Made by a program: the position numbers and the translations under genes | Assembly (NCBI GenBank): GCA_021738345.1 | Contig: JAIPCE010000015.1 | Location: forward strand, 1-34,700 | Origin: Rhodoferax sp. | GTDB lineage: Bacteria > Pseudomonadota > Gammaproteobacteria > Burkholderiales > Burkholderiaceae_C | DNA length: 34,700 nucleotides | Reading direction: 5' to 3' | Notes under the pieces: generated by a model | Database searches by the model: none | What the model was told of the DNA's origin: nothing | The model's input: the letters and a program-made list of their open reading frames with translations, nothing else | Part shown: one piece after another, positions 7,993 to 16,421 of the stretch | Layout: every line of letters starts with the position of its first letter | Position numbering within the stretch: the first letter of the stretch is position 1

Positions 7993-10059
7993 CTATTTGC
8001 CCATGGCTGGCAAGATGGGTGCCTCGTCGATGGGCACCATAGGGTTGGCGGTGGGTTGCGCCCGCTGCTGTGTGCTACGCATCTGCTCGTAGCGGTCGGC
8101 TGAATACGACTGGGCAGAGGCTGCGTCTCGCACCACCACCGGGCGTAAAAAGACCATCAGATTGGTTTTTTTGCGGCTTCTTGACTCGGACTTGAACAGG
8201 TAGCCTAGCAGCGGCACGTCGCCTAGCCCGGGCACCTTGTCTTCGTTGCCGGCGTACTCGTCTGACAGCAGGCCGCCGAGCACCACCACCGCACCGTCGT
8301 TGACCAGTACATTGGATTCGATCGAGCGTTTGTTGGTGATCAAGCCCGAGGCTGAGTTGATGGAGGAGGCCTGCACACTCGACACTTCCTGAAAAATCGT
8401 GAGCTTGACCGTGCCGTTTTCGCTGATCTGCGGCTTGACACGCAAGGTCAGTCCCACGTCCTTACGCTCAATGGTCTGGAACGGGTTCACGGTATTGGCC
8501 GTGCCGGCCGCCGCGTTGGTGTACTGGCCCGTGACAAACGGCACGTTTTGACCGATCACAATCTTTGCCTCTTCATTGTCCAGGGTCAGCAGATTTGGCG
8601 TGGACAGAATGTTGCCATCGCCATTGGTTTGCAGGTACTGCGCCAGAAAACCCAGCACATAGACTCCGTTGGATTGGTGTGCCACGCCCGCGTTCATGCC
8701 CTTGCTGGGCACCACGGCACCGGTTGCCGCCTGTGTTGCGAGGGCAATGATGTTGGCACCGGCGGTACCAAAATTGGTGCCGAGCAACCCGATGTTGCTG
8801 TCTCCGTTGTTGCCCAATGCGCCTTGCCACTGGATGCCAAATTGGGCCGCCTTGTCGGCATTGACCTCGGCAATCAGGCTTTCTACATAGACCTGGGCAC
8901 GGCGCGCGTCAAGCTTGTCGATGACGGCGCGCAGTTGCCGGTACTGGGGTTCAGGTGCGCTGATGATGAGGGAATTGGTGGCAGGATCGGCCTGAATTTG
9001 GCCACCAGTACTGGGTTGGGCAGCGGCGGCCGCCGCGTTGGCAGCGGCTCCCCCTGGGGCACTGCCCACTGCAGCACCCGCAGTCGGGCTGCGTACCTCA
9101 CCCGACAATGCGGCGCGCAAGGTGACCGCAAGTTTGGTGGCATCCGCGTTCTTCAGGTAAACCACGTGGATGTTGCCGGCATCAGTGAGTGCTGCAGGCC
9201 GGTCCAGCTTCTCGATCAGGGACCGGGCAAGGGCCATGCGCGCTGCATTTGCGGCACGCAAAATCAGGGCGTTGCTACGGGGTTCGGCAATCACCGTGGT
9301 CTTGAATGACCCGTCGCCTTGTCCGGCAGCAGCAGTACTGCTCGATTCCAGCAGGCGCACCACCAACGGTGCCAGGTCCACCGCGATCGCATGGGTGACG
9401 GGAATCACTTCGATGTCGGTGGCATTGGAGACGTCCATGGCGGCAATGATCTGGGCAATGCGGCGCAGGTTATCCCCGTAATCGGTAATCACCAGAGCGT
9501 TTTGGCCCTGGTTGACATTGATCGTGTTGTTGGGGCTGATCAAGGGTCGCAGAATGGGCAGCAGATTGTTCGCGTTATCGAATTTCAGCTTGAAAACCTG
9601 GGTGGCAATCTGGTTGCCCGCGACCATTTCGTTGGAAAACACACCGCCCCCCTGGAGCTTGGCGTCAGCTTCGGGCACGATCTTGTCGAGTCCGGCGGCG
9701 TCGACCACGGTATAGCCTTGCAGGCGCAGCATGGCAAGAAACTGACTGTAGGCCACCGCCGGGGATACCGGCTTTTCAGTGGTGAGCGTGATTGTGCCCT
9801 TGACCCTCGGATCAACGACCACATTGCGGCCGGTCAGTGTGGCCATGGCGCGTGCCACGGCCTCAATTTCTGCACCTGTGAAGTTCAAGGTGATCGGTTC
9901 GCCGCGCTTGGGCGCTGGTTTGACTGGCACCGTGGCTGCGATGGGTGTCGATTCTTGGGCTATGGAGGCAAAGGGCAGACAACCAAACCCGACCCACACC
10001 GCACAGGCAGTCAGAGTGGCAACAGCAGATAGGGGGGAATGCTTGAAAGAATATTGCAT
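7993..10059 (-). CDS. gspD: Type II secretion outer-membrane secretin GspD
   Basis: The 688-aa secretin has an N-terminal signal peptide ending near FASIAQ. The N0 domain (about 50-125, ITLNFTGAEIEAVARAMA) is followed by the repeated N1-N3 domains (about 130-400). N3 contains a Gly/Ala-rich loop with a run of seven Ala. The C-terminal secretin domain shows VYVESLIAEVNADKA, VGLTLRVKPQI and VPLLGYLFKS. It forms the outer-membrane channel of the system. Unusually, gspD comes after gspN instead of leading the operon. No C-terminal S-domain or lipid-modified Cys is evident, and no pilotin gene is in the window. Confidence 0.97.
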   Translation of the reverse strand: MQYSFKHSPLSAVATLTACAVWVGFGCLPFASIAQESTPIAATVPVKPAPKRGEPITLNFTGAEIEAVARAMATLTGRNVVVDPRVKGTITLTTEKPVSPAVAYSQFLAMLRLQGYTVVDAAGLDKIVPEADAKLQGGGVFSNEMVAGNQIATQVFKLKFDNANNLLPILRPLISPNNTINVNQGQNALVITDYGDNLRRIAQIIAAMDVSNATDIEVIPVTHAIAVDLAPLVVRLLESSSTAAAGQGDGSFKTTVIAEPRSNALILRAANAARMALARSLIEKLDRPAALTDAGNIHVVYLKNADATKLAVTLRAALSGEVRSPTAGAAVGSAPGGAAANAAAAAAQPSTGGQIQADPATNSLIISAPEPQYRQLRAVIDKLDARRAQVYVESLIAEVNADKAAQFGIQWQGALGNNGDSNIGLLGTNFGTAGANIIALATQAATGAVVPSKGMNAGVAHQSNGVYVLGFLAQYLQTNGDGNILSTPNLLTLDNEEAKIVIGQNVPFVTGQYTNAAAGTANTVNPFQTIERKDVGLTLRVKPQISENGTVKLTIFQEVSSVQASSINSASGLITNKRSIESNVLVNDGAVVVLGGLLSDEYAGNEDKVPGLGDVPLLGYLFKSESRSRKKTNLMVFLRPVVVRDAASAQSYSADRYEQMRSTQQRAQPTANPMVPIDEAPILPAMGK

Positions 10060-10076
10060 GCGGCGTGCCTTTGTGG

Positions 10077-10877
10077 TTAGCCCACTTTGATGATCGACCG
10101 CGCGCCTTCGCGCCGGCCAATGATGTTGAGAAGATTCGACAATGCTTCGATCCGTTGGGGCTCGGCGGTGGCAATGCCTTCAAACCGCAGGCTCTGCCCC
10201 AACCACACCCCGCTGCCAGACAATTGCAGACTGCCAGACAGGGTTTCAAGCCGGAGTTGGGTGGTTTGACCACCGGTCAGGGTGAACCGGTAGCTGCCCA
10301 TGGGTTGCAGCGTCGACAAACGCGAGGAAATATCATTGGCGTCCAGTTGCAGGCTGCCACCGATGTGCACGCGGCCACGCACCCACTCCAGGGTCAACTG
10401 CTGGCTTGACAGGTCCAGTTGACCCAGGGCACGCACCGTGTTCCAGGGTGTGCCCAAACCGGCAAGTAAACTCGCAGGCCAGCGCGAAGGGCTGTCAGCC
10501 AAGACCATGCGCACGCCACCTAATCCCAGAGGTTCAACGTGCAACTGCATGGCCTGAGGAGTACAACATTCTGCGCGAAACTCAAGCGACAGGGCACCCC
10601 AGCGGGGTTGCAGGCGCCACTGCACGCTGCCCGGTAGCACCACAGCATCGCGACTTCCCGCACCGCCCGACAAGACCAATTGGGCCGACCCTTGCCACAC
10701 GGTGCCGCGCGCCTGGACCAACTCGACTTGCAGGTTGCTCGCGTTGCGCAATGCCGCAGCAAGCCAGCGTGCCGGTGCGAACAGCAAGACGCCGGCCAGC
10801 ACACCGATCAACAGCCCTGCTGCGGCCCAGCCCCAGGGGCAATAATGCGCCGACGAATTTCTGTGCTGTATGGCCAT
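10077..10877 (-). CDS. gspN: Type II secretion protein GspN
   Basis: The 266-aa protein has one N-terminal membrane segment (about 17-35, AAAGLLIGVLAGVLLFAPA), then a periplasmic beta-rich region with repeated VQWRLQPRWGALSLEF-like strands, as in the T2SSN family. GspN is an accessory component, absent from many systems, whose exact role is not settled. Its ATG overlaps the gspM stop by one base, and gspD follows after 17 bp, so it is firmly inside the operon. Confidence 0.9.
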   Translation of the reverse strand: MAIQHRNSSAHYCPWGWAAAGLLIGVLAGVLLFAPARWLAAALRNASNLQVELVQARGTVWQGSAQLVLSGGAGSRDAVVLPGSVQWRLQPRWGALSLEFRAECCTPQAMQLHVEPLGLGGVRMVLADSPSRWPASLLAGLGTPWNTVRALGQLDLSSQQLTLEWVRGRVHIGGSLQLDANDISSRLSTLQPMGSYRFTLTGGQTTQLRLETLSGSLQLSGSGVWLGQSLRFEGIATAEPQRIEALSNLLNIIGRREGARSIIKVG

Positions 10878-11377
10878 TAGCGCTGTGGCAAGCCCATAAA
10901 CACGGTGCCGCTCCAGGTCGTTGCACCATTGGCAGTCAAGCTGGTCAGGCGCACCTCTTGTGGCAGTGATTTCGCGTTCAACCGGGCCTGTGTCAGCCAG
11001 CGCGCCAGGCTATCGGCACTGGCGGCTTTGAGGGTGACCTTGGCCCGATCGGCGACGACCGTCATTTCGGCGCTCGTGCCCAGTGTCTGACGCGTCGCCT
11101 GCGTCAAGCTACGAACGGCCTCGTCCAGGCTCAAGGGTGGCTGCGCCTGCAAGGCCTGGGCTTGTTTTTGCAGTGTCAGCATCTGTTGAATCTGTGTGTC
11201 TAACGCCCGGCCCTGGAGGTCAGCAGTACGTAAGGTGCTGAGCGCGGGCGCGAGCAAGAGTTGCCAACACGCGGCTGCCAGCACCAGTGTTGCGGCAAGC
11301 CAAATCGCGGTCCTTTCACGCGAACCGAGGGCGCTCCAGCGCTTGTGCAGGGGGTCAAGGCGCGGCAGCAAAGTCAT
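10877..11377 (-). CDS. gspM: Type II secretion protein GspM
   Basis: The 166-aa bitopic protein has a short cytoplasmic N-terminus, a membrane helix at about 24-42 (AIWLAATLVLAAACWQLLL), and a periplasmic ferredoxin-like domain preceded by a helical stretch (DTQIQQMLTLQKQAQALQAQ). GspM partners GspL in the inner-membrane platform. Its start overlaps the gspL stop by four bases (ATGA), and its stop overlaps the gspN start. Confidence 0.93.
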   Translation of the reverse strand: MTLLPRLDPLHKRWSALGSRERTAIWLAATLVLAAACWQLLLAPALSTLRTADLQGRALDTQIQQMLTLQKQAQALQAQPPLSLDEAVRSLTQATRQTLGTSAEMTVVADRAKVTLKAASADSLARWLTQARLNAKSLPQEVRLTSLTANGATTWSGTVFMGLPQR

Positions 11378-12615
11378 GGTTGGCGCTCCAGTTGCAGGGT
11401 TAAGGTGTCACCATCCATGCGCGCCCGGTAACGCAATCCTTCCAGCTTGGCGGTGATGCGGGCACGCTGCGCTGCCTCCGGGTTCAAACCCTTGAGCTTG
11501 AGTTCGCCGTCTGCAAACTCGATGGCCGTGGGTAGCGGCATGCCGGAGGACATGGAGTAATACTGCACCAGCATGGTTTCAAGGTCAGCGCCGGTGACCG
11601 CACCGTTTTGACGCTGCAAATCAGCCACCGAGCGCGCCATTTGCAGTGGCGCGTCCACCACCACCCGTACCTCAGGGAACGTGGAGGTCAGCAGTTGCCG
11701 AACACTCATGCGTTTGGCTGCCAGGGAAGACTGCTCACTCCAGTTCCACAGTGCAATGCCCGATAGGTTCACCAGCAAGAGCGCGAGCGCCATCCAGCGT
11801 GCGGCGCGCCAGCGCGGCGCCGACAACAAGGTAGCAAAAAAGTGCGAAATCTTCTTGCGCGAGCGCGCGCTGCGGCTCGCGGAGCAATCGAATTGCGCCA
11901 GGTCCCACTCGGACTGCGCTGCGGCGAGAAATCTTTGCGCATTACTTTGCAGCGTCACACGCCCCTCAAAGTGCTGCTCGGCCAGCTCGGCCACTGCGGG
12001 CTCGGCCCATACCTGCGCGGGGCCCTCGCCCGCGCCGTTCACAAGTGCCATCGCTGCGGCTCCATAGGGCAGCAGCCAGACTCCGTGCGGTCCGCTATAG
12101 ATTATCTGGGTCGAGGCTGAAGTCCCGGTGAAATACAGCGCACTGGCACCAGCGTGCGGCTCGGCGGGTGGCGCCACTTCCGGGACGATGCGCACCGCTG
12201 AATGGCCGCTTTGTTCCATCGCGGCGAGCCACGCGTGCAGCCAGGCACGATCGCAAACTGCAACCCACATCGGCGCACCGGTTCGGGCCATCGGTGCAAT
12301 TGCAAAATGCAACTGTGCAGGTTCGTCCAGCACCCGATCTTCCAGCAGACCGTCCAACACCGAGCGTAAGCGCGCACCATCCCCCTCCTGAAACAGCTTT
12401 TTGTCCAGGGTTCCGCGTGGCAGCTCCAGTGCATGCCAGGACAACTTGCTTGCGGGCACTACCGCCACCACTTCCGATCCCTCGGAGGGGGGAAGCAGCG
12501 CCAAGGGCACCTCGACGTGGCGACTCACCAGGGTGCCGTCATGGGACAGCACGGCCACGGCGGACGCTGCAGCGGTGGGAGATGACGGGGGCAGGGTTAG
12601 GGTCAGGGTGCGCAT
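11374..12615 (-). CDS. gspL: Type II secretion protein GspL
   Basis: The 413-aa protein has a cytoplasmic actin-like region (about 1-250, which in the family binds GspE), a single membrane helix at about 270-290 (WMALALLLVNLSGIALWNW), and a periplasmic domain that pairs with GspM (ending LRYRARMDGDTLTLQLERQ). It begins 61 bp after gspK, the largest gap within gspK-F, and overlaps gspM by four bases. Confidence 0.94.
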   Translation of the reverse strand: MRTLTLTLPPSSPTAAASAVAVLSHDGTLVSRHVEVPLALLPPSEGSEVVAVVPASKLSWHALELPRGTLDKKLFQEGDGARLRSVLDGLLEDRVLDEPAQLHFAIAPMARTGAPMWVAVCDRAWLHAWLAAMEQSGHSAVRIVPEVAPPAEPHAGASALYFTGTSASTQIIYSGPHGVWLLPYGAAAMALVNGAGEGPAQVWAEPAVAELAEQHFEGRVTLQSNAQRFLAAAQSEWDLAQFDCSASRSARSRKKISHFFATLLSAPRWRAARWMALALLLVNLSGIALWNWSEQSSLAAKRMSVRQLLTSTFPEVRVVVDAPLQMARSVADLQRQNGAVTGADLETMLVQYYSMSSGMPLPTAIEFADGELKLKGLNPEAAQRARITAKLEGLRYRARMDGDTLTLQLERQP

Positions 12616-12676
12616 GCGGGGCTAGTGGACGGGCTATTTTCTGTGGGTGCCCAACGGGTCAGAGCAAGTTCTTGTG

Positions 12677-13648
12677 TCATTTTAGAGGCTTCGCGGGCTC
12701 CCACTCGGGGCCACCGTCTTTCCACAGCGTGACAACCGCCATTGCGTCGCGCTGCAGCACACTGCGTTGCTCCACGATAACCTGGTCCTGGCGCAAGATG
12801 CCATGGACTTCAAAAAAGCGCGAAACGACACTGTGCTGGGCGTCTACAAGCTGGCTGGGCGGATCCCCAACCAGCTTGGCTGCATCGCCGAGCGTGCGAA
12901 AGTGGCTGGTTTGACGTGCACTCACCATGCGCTGCGCCAAGGCCATATCCGCCGATGCGATGCAGGCGTAGAGCACCAGGGCATCGGCGGTGTTGAGGTT
13001 GACCGGAGTGGCGACCGGCAGCAAGGTGATGTAGGGTTGCAGCAGTGCCATGCTGCGCGCTGACAAGCCCAGCCACCCCAGTTGACTGAGGCGCTGGGGC
13101 ATCAGGGGGGAGAGCGGTGAGGATCGGTTGTCGGGGCTGGTATCGAGTGCAAAGCGCAAATTTTCGGCCAGGGCTGTCAGTTCCGACACCGGGAGCTGCA
13201 GCTTTTCAAACAACTTTGCGAATGCCTGGTAGGCAGGCTCGGACACCCTGCCGCTGTCGACCAGATTGCGCAGGTTCAGGCGGCTTTGCAGGTCGGTAAT
13301 CCGGCCCGACAAAAAGGTCTCTGTCATGCTGTCGGCATCCACCGGGCTGCTCTTGTCGGTCGCCAAAAACGTCGACAGCCGAGCCTCTTCGAGCGGCACT
13401 GACCAGGGTTCCGCGAGGTGGTCGGCGCCACCCGAGCGGGCATCTTCGCGCAGAATCAGGCGTGCCCAGTCCAGTGCCCCGGTCAGCACCCATTGGGCCT
13501 GAATCCGGGTCCGTTCGGCAGATTCGATTTCAACACTGCGCCACTGTTGCCACAGAGATGCAGCGGCCAGACTGGCTACCAGCGCAACGGTCAACATGGC
13601 GGTGAGCAGCGCCGCACCGCGTTGCCTACGCGCAGTTTGTGGCCTCAA
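12677..13648 (-). CDS. gspK: Type II secretion minor pseudopilin GspK
   Basis: The 323-aa protein starts with a prepilin-like leader, RRQRG^AALLTAMLTVALVASL. GspK is the large pseudopilin thought to cap the pseudopilus tip with GspI and GspJ. The family insert and SAM-like region is visible in ITDLQSRLNLRNLVDSG and VNLNTADALVLYACI. Like other GspK proteins it lacks the Glu at mature position 5 (sequence AALLT). It overlaps gspJ by four bases. Confidence 0.95.
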   Translation of the reverse strand: MRPQTARRQRGAALLTAMLTVALVASLAAASLWQQWRSVEIESAERTRIQAQWVLTGALDWARLILREDARSGGADHLAEPWSVPLEEARLSTFLATDKSSPVDADSMTETFLSGRITDLQSRLNLRNLVDSGRVSEPAYQAFAKLFEKLQLPVSELTALAENLRFALDTSPDNRSSPLSPLMPQRLSQLGWLGLSARSMALLQPYITLLPVATPVNLNTADALVLYACIASADMALAQRMVSARQTSHFRTLGDAAKLVGDPPSQLVDAQHSVVSRFFEVHGILRQDQVIVEQRSVLQRDAMAVVTLWKDGGPEWEPAKPLK

Positions 13649-14322
13649 GATTTCCCGCCTCCCACCGTTGGCCGAATCCAGTCGCGCGTCAATTGGCCAC
13701 CGATGGCACCCCCCTCGGGCAAGGTCAGCACCAATCGAACGCCGTCGGGCAGCACGGCACCGGCGGTGGTGCTTAGCGGCGCGACGCCAGGGATCACCGT
13801 GTTGCCCTCGCTGGACAGCGGGTTACTCCAGGCGTTGCCGCGAAAATAAAAAACGGACCACTGGTCCAGCGGTGCCAGGCGCACTTCCAGTTTACGTTCT
13901 TCGTCGCCCGGGTTTTGCGCCCATTGCGCGGCCCGTGCCCAGGCGGAATCCAGTTCCCCGCGTGTCTTGAGTGGTGGTGACTGCCACCGCAGCCAGTGGC
14001 CGGTGCCATCCAGGCTACGGCGGGTCCAGGCGACTACCAGCATGCCGCCCTCAGGTGCTGCCGTATTGCGGCGGCTGATGCGCAGTGCCCGGCCATCCCA
14101 GTCCTGCGCCGGGGTTTGCGGCAATTGCACCATGGCGTCGAGATCAGCCCCCCATTGTGATAGGCCGGCCTGCAAGGTCAGGGCCATATCGGTACGCACC
14201 CGGACTTGCTCTTGTGTGCGCACCATGCCGTCGAGTCCGCGCCAGCTCAAACCGGCCATCACGGCCATGACCCCCAGTGCCACAAGGAGCTCAATCAGCG
14301 TGAAACCGGCCAATTTGCGCAT
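13645..14322 (-). CDS. gspJ: Type II secretion minor pseudopilin GspJ
   Basis: The 225-aa protein has the type IV prepilin signal MRKLAG^FTLIELLVALGVMAVM, including the conserved Glu at mature position 5, and the family segment GLSWRGLDGMVRTQEQ. It forms the pseudopilus tip complex with GspI and GspK. It overlaps gspK by four bases and shares one base with gspI. Confidence 0.95.
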   Translation of the reverse strand: MRKLAGFTLIELLVALGVMAVMAGLSWRGLDGMVRTQEQVRVRTDMALTLQAGLSQWGADLDAMVQLPQTPAQDWDGRALRISRRNTAAPEGGMLVVAWTRRSLDGTGHWLRWQSPPLKTRGELDSAWARAAQWAQNPGDEERKLEVRLAPLDQWSVFYFRGNAWSNPLSSEGNTVIPGVAPLSTTAGAVLPDGVRLVLTLPEGGAIGGQLTRDWIRPTVGGGKS

Positions 14323-14684
14323 CAGTAACGTCCGACGACCGTGGCGATGGATAGCATGGGGGATTCACCTTCCAAGACCTGTGCTTCTACCCGCATGAAG
14401 TTGGGGTTGGGGGTGGCCGCTACCGCCAGCCGCACCTCAAACATCCGTCCGGCTTGCTCGCAGGGACGGGTGTTTTCGCCGACTGCGGGCATCTGCTTGG
14501 CAAGTCGTACGCCGATCAGCGCGTTTTCGGCACAGAGGTGGGCCAGCATCTGATCGGTTTGACGTCCTGCATTGAGAGTCAGCGAAGCGCTGGCCCTGGC
14601 CCCGGCCGCCAGGGCCAGCGCCACGATGCCCAAGGCCACCAGCACTTCAATCAAGGTAAAACCGCGCAAGGCAAAGGATTTCAT
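14322..14684 (-). CDS. gspI: Type II secretion minor pseudopilin GspI
   Basis: The ORF opens at 14792, but the internal ATG at 14684 gives a standard prepilin leader MKSFALRG^FTLIEVLVALGIVALA and a 120-aa protein, the usual GspI size. The 36 residues upstream look non-coding. The mature part contains the family pattern CAENALIGVRLAKQMP. It shares one base with gspJ. A gap of about 100 bp separates it from gspH, one of the two larger breaks in the operon. Confidence 0.93.
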   Translation of the reverse strand: MKSFALRGFTLIEVLVALGIVALALAAGARASASLTLNAGRQTDQMLAHLCAENALIGVRLAKQMPAVGENTRPCEQAGRMFEVRLAVAATPNPNFMRVEAQVLEGESPMLSIATVVGRY

Positions 14685-14788
14685 TGGGATGTGTCCGAAT
14701 CCGCTGCGAAACCGAAGGTGGACGTTGAGCCAATTCGGTCTTTGAAAATGCTGGCTTGCGTCGCTGCGTACGAAATGGCGGGGTCCAT

Positions 14789-15349
14789 TCATGGAAAAGT
14801 CTTGGCCTCTTCGTCAGCAAATACGGCAAAAGGGTGGACCCCGTCGGTGGCAAGTGTCAACCGCCGAGACGGGTCTGACACCGAAACCAGTACAATTTTT
14901 TGCGGGCCAATGATGGGCTCCGGTCCCAGCAACACATCGCCCTCCCTATTGGAGCGTACGTCGCTGCTTAACCAATGCGTAGGAAGTGTCGTGCCCGGCA
15001 GCCCGTCAAATTCGAAACCGCCCGCGGTGACGCGCCAGCGCACCGGACTCGCGCTCATGCGGGACTGCGCACGCCCCGACTCCAGCAAGGCGGTCAGCCG
15101 CAAAGCCTCTCGTTCCAAAGCCACCGAGGCTCCGTCCCGCAGCGCCATCACCACCCCCGCCGTCGCCACCGCCATGATCGCCAACACCACCAGCAACTCA
15201 ATCAAGGTAAACCCGCGCACCCTTAGCGTGGGGGCTATGGTTTCACCGCCGGGCCGCCCCAAGGTGAAACGCGCCGCCTCGGGGGGCAGCGCAGCACACG
15301 AAGTGGCAAGCGTGGGGGCTATATCACTCCCAACTGCCAATATCCGCAT
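14789..15349 (-). CDS. gspH: Type II secretion pseudopilin GspH with unusually long leader
   Basis: The mature pseudopilin begins at RG^FTLIELLVVLAIMAVATAG and continues with a GspH-like body (REALRLTALLESGRAQSRMS). The start is uncertain. The ORF opens at 15415. The ATG at 15349 has a good ribosome site (GAAGG, 5 bases ahead), overlaps the gspG end by 26 bp, and gives a 46-residue leader. A GTG at 15220 would give a minimal VRG leader but has no spaced Shine-Dalgarno. I chose 15349. The leader region is encoded by a repeat element (15225-15322) of 84-bp period, which keeps frame; without it the leader would be an ordinary 18 residues. Confidence 0.85.
   Translation of the reverse strand: MRILAVGSDIAPTLATSCAALPPEAARFTLGRPGGETIAPTLRVRGFTLIELLVVLAIMAVATAGVVMALRDGASVALEREALRLTALLESGRAQSRMSASPVRWRVTAGGFEFDGLPGTTLPTHWLSSDVRSNREGDVLLGPEPIIGPQKIVLVSVSDPSRRLTLATDGVHPFAVFADEEAKTFP
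15225..15322. repeat. Intergenic-type repeat bounded by a 14-bp direct repeat, inside the gspG/gspH junction
   Basis: AGCGTGGGGGCTAT occurs at 15225-15238 and again at 15309-15322. Between the copies are CGGGCCGCCCCAAG and a GGGGGGCAGCGCAGCA segment, typical of repeats I recall between Comamonadaceae genes. The 84-bp period is a multiple of three, so the gspH reading frame is kept. Confidence 0.75.
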
Positions 15350-15743
15350 TCTTGCCTTCACCGCCGGCTTGACCATCGGCACCAAAAGAGAGCACATCGA
15401 CTTCGGCTTTGACACCCGGATTCATGTACTGATAGGGGCGGCCCCAGGGGTCGTTGGGAAGTTTGTCGAGGTAGGACTTCCAGTTGGAGGGCACTGGACT
15501 CGTGGTGGGCTTGGTGAGCAAGGCCTGCAAGCCCTGTGCTGCCGTGGGGAATCGTTGGTTGTCGAGCTTGTAGAGCTTGAGCGCCTGCATCAGGTTGTTG
15601 ACGTCGGTACGGGCGGCTGTCACCCGGGCATCGTCGGCACGGTCCAGCACATTGGGCACCACCAGCGCGGCGAGCACGCCAATAATGACCAGAACCACCA
15701 TCAACTCGATCAGGGTAAAACCTCTGGCAAGGTGACTGTGCAT
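15324..15743 (-). CDS. gspG: Type II secretion major pseudopilin GspG
   Basis: The ATG at 15743 gives MHSHLARG^FTLIELMVVLVIIGVLAAL and a 139-aa protein, the normal size. An ATG at 15764 would add seven residues. Conserved features include the Glu at mature position 5, NNLMQALKLYKLDNQRFPT, the DPWGRPYQY motif, and the C-terminal FGADGQAGGEGKNADIGSW, which holds the calcium-binding loop. GspG is the main pseudopilus subunit and the first gene of the operon. It is divergent from gspC, so promoters for both should lie in 15765-15962. ORF residues upstream of the ATG look non-coding and include a dRS3-like repeat. Confidence 0.97.
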   Translation of the reverse strand: MHSHLARGFTLIELMVVLVIIGVLAALVVPNVLDRADDARVTAARTDVNNLMQALKLYKLDNQRFPTAAQGLQALLTKPTTSPVPSNWKSYLDKLPNDPWGRPYQYMNPGVKAEVDVLSFGADGQAGGEGKNADIGSWE

Positions 15744-15796
15744 GCGGCTGGCGGAATGGGGCATTGGTTTTTGTTGACAGAGTGATAAGTTACCGT

Positions 15797-15852
15797 CATT
15801 CCCGCGAAGGCTGGCATCCAGGACATTCTGGGTTCCCACCTTGGCGGGAATG
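15797..15852. repeat. dRS3-like inverted repeat, expanded form
   Basis: CATTCCCGCGAAGG at the left and CCTTGGCGGGAATG at the right pair with one mismatch across 28 bases. It sits in the gspG/gspC divergent region, just upstream of gspG. Confidence 0.7.
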
Positions 15853-15962
15853 GCAAAGAGGGTCTTGGGCACGGCGGAGAAGTCGGCAGAAAAGGGCTGC
15901 CTTGGGGTGGGGGCGGGGCGGGTAGGATGAGTATTCATGGTGATGTCTATCATAATCTCGCC

Positions 15963-16412
15963 ATGCAAAGCAATTCGTACAATCTGTGGTGGCCCCGGGG
16001 AGTCACTTTCCTTCTTTCTGTGGCTGCAGGTCTCTGTGCTGCCTTTTGGGTGCTCAAAGGCTCCGGGGCAGGCACCGCGCCATTGGCGTCGCCCGTCGCG
16101 CAGGTGATCGCGAGTCCGACGCTCGACCCGCAAGTGCTTGCACAGGCGCTGGGGGGCGGCAAACAAGCTGCGCAGCCCGAGGCAGCGCCTAGCAGCAGCC
16201 GTTACGTGCTGACCGGCGTTGTGGCAGACCGATCCAGTGGCGGCGCAGCGCTGATCGCGGTGGATGGAAAAGCCGCCAAGGCGGTACGCGTAGGTGGGGT
16301 GGTGGAGGGCGATCTCGTGTTGCAGTCCGTGACTGGCCGACGCGCCAATCTCGGAGCGCGTGTCGATGGGCCGGCCACTGTGACGCTCGAGATGACGGCT
16401 TTGGCCAAATAA
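15963..16412 (+). CDS. gspC: Type II secretion protein GspC, short form without PDZ
   Basis: The ORF opens at 15927, but the ATG at 15963 (MQSNSYNLWWPRG) is the better start, giving 149 residues. There is a membrane helix at about 13-32 (TFLLSVAAGLCAAFWVL), a Pro/Ala-rich linker, and a homology-region domain at about 75-145 (YVLTGVVADRSSGGAALIAVDGK and VVEGDLVLQSV). GspC joins the inner-membrane platform to the GspD secretin. Homologues of ~270 aa carry a C-terminal PDZ or coiled-coil domain that is absent here. It is transcribed away from the rest of the operon and ends 9 bp from the convergent ilvA stop. TATCATAAT 15 bp upstream of the ATG may be part of a -10 box (weak). Confidence 0.9.
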   Translation: MQSNSYNLWWPRGVTFLLSVAAGLCAAFWVLKGSGAGTAPLASPVAQVIASPTLDPQVLAQALGGGKQAAQPEAAPSSSRYVLTGVVADRSSGGAALIAVDGKAAKAVRVGGVVEGDLVLQSVTGRRANLGARVDGPATVTLEMTALAK

Positions 16413-16421
16413 ATCACAGGC

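Noticed and set aside
12590-12615. gggttagggtcagggt, resembling telomere repeats
   Set aside because: It is the N-terminal coding sequence of gspL (RTLTLTL) on the minus strand.
14454-15785. 443-aa plus-strand ORF across gspG, gspH and gspI
   Set aside because: It runs antisense through three genes with prepilin signals; no coherent domain.
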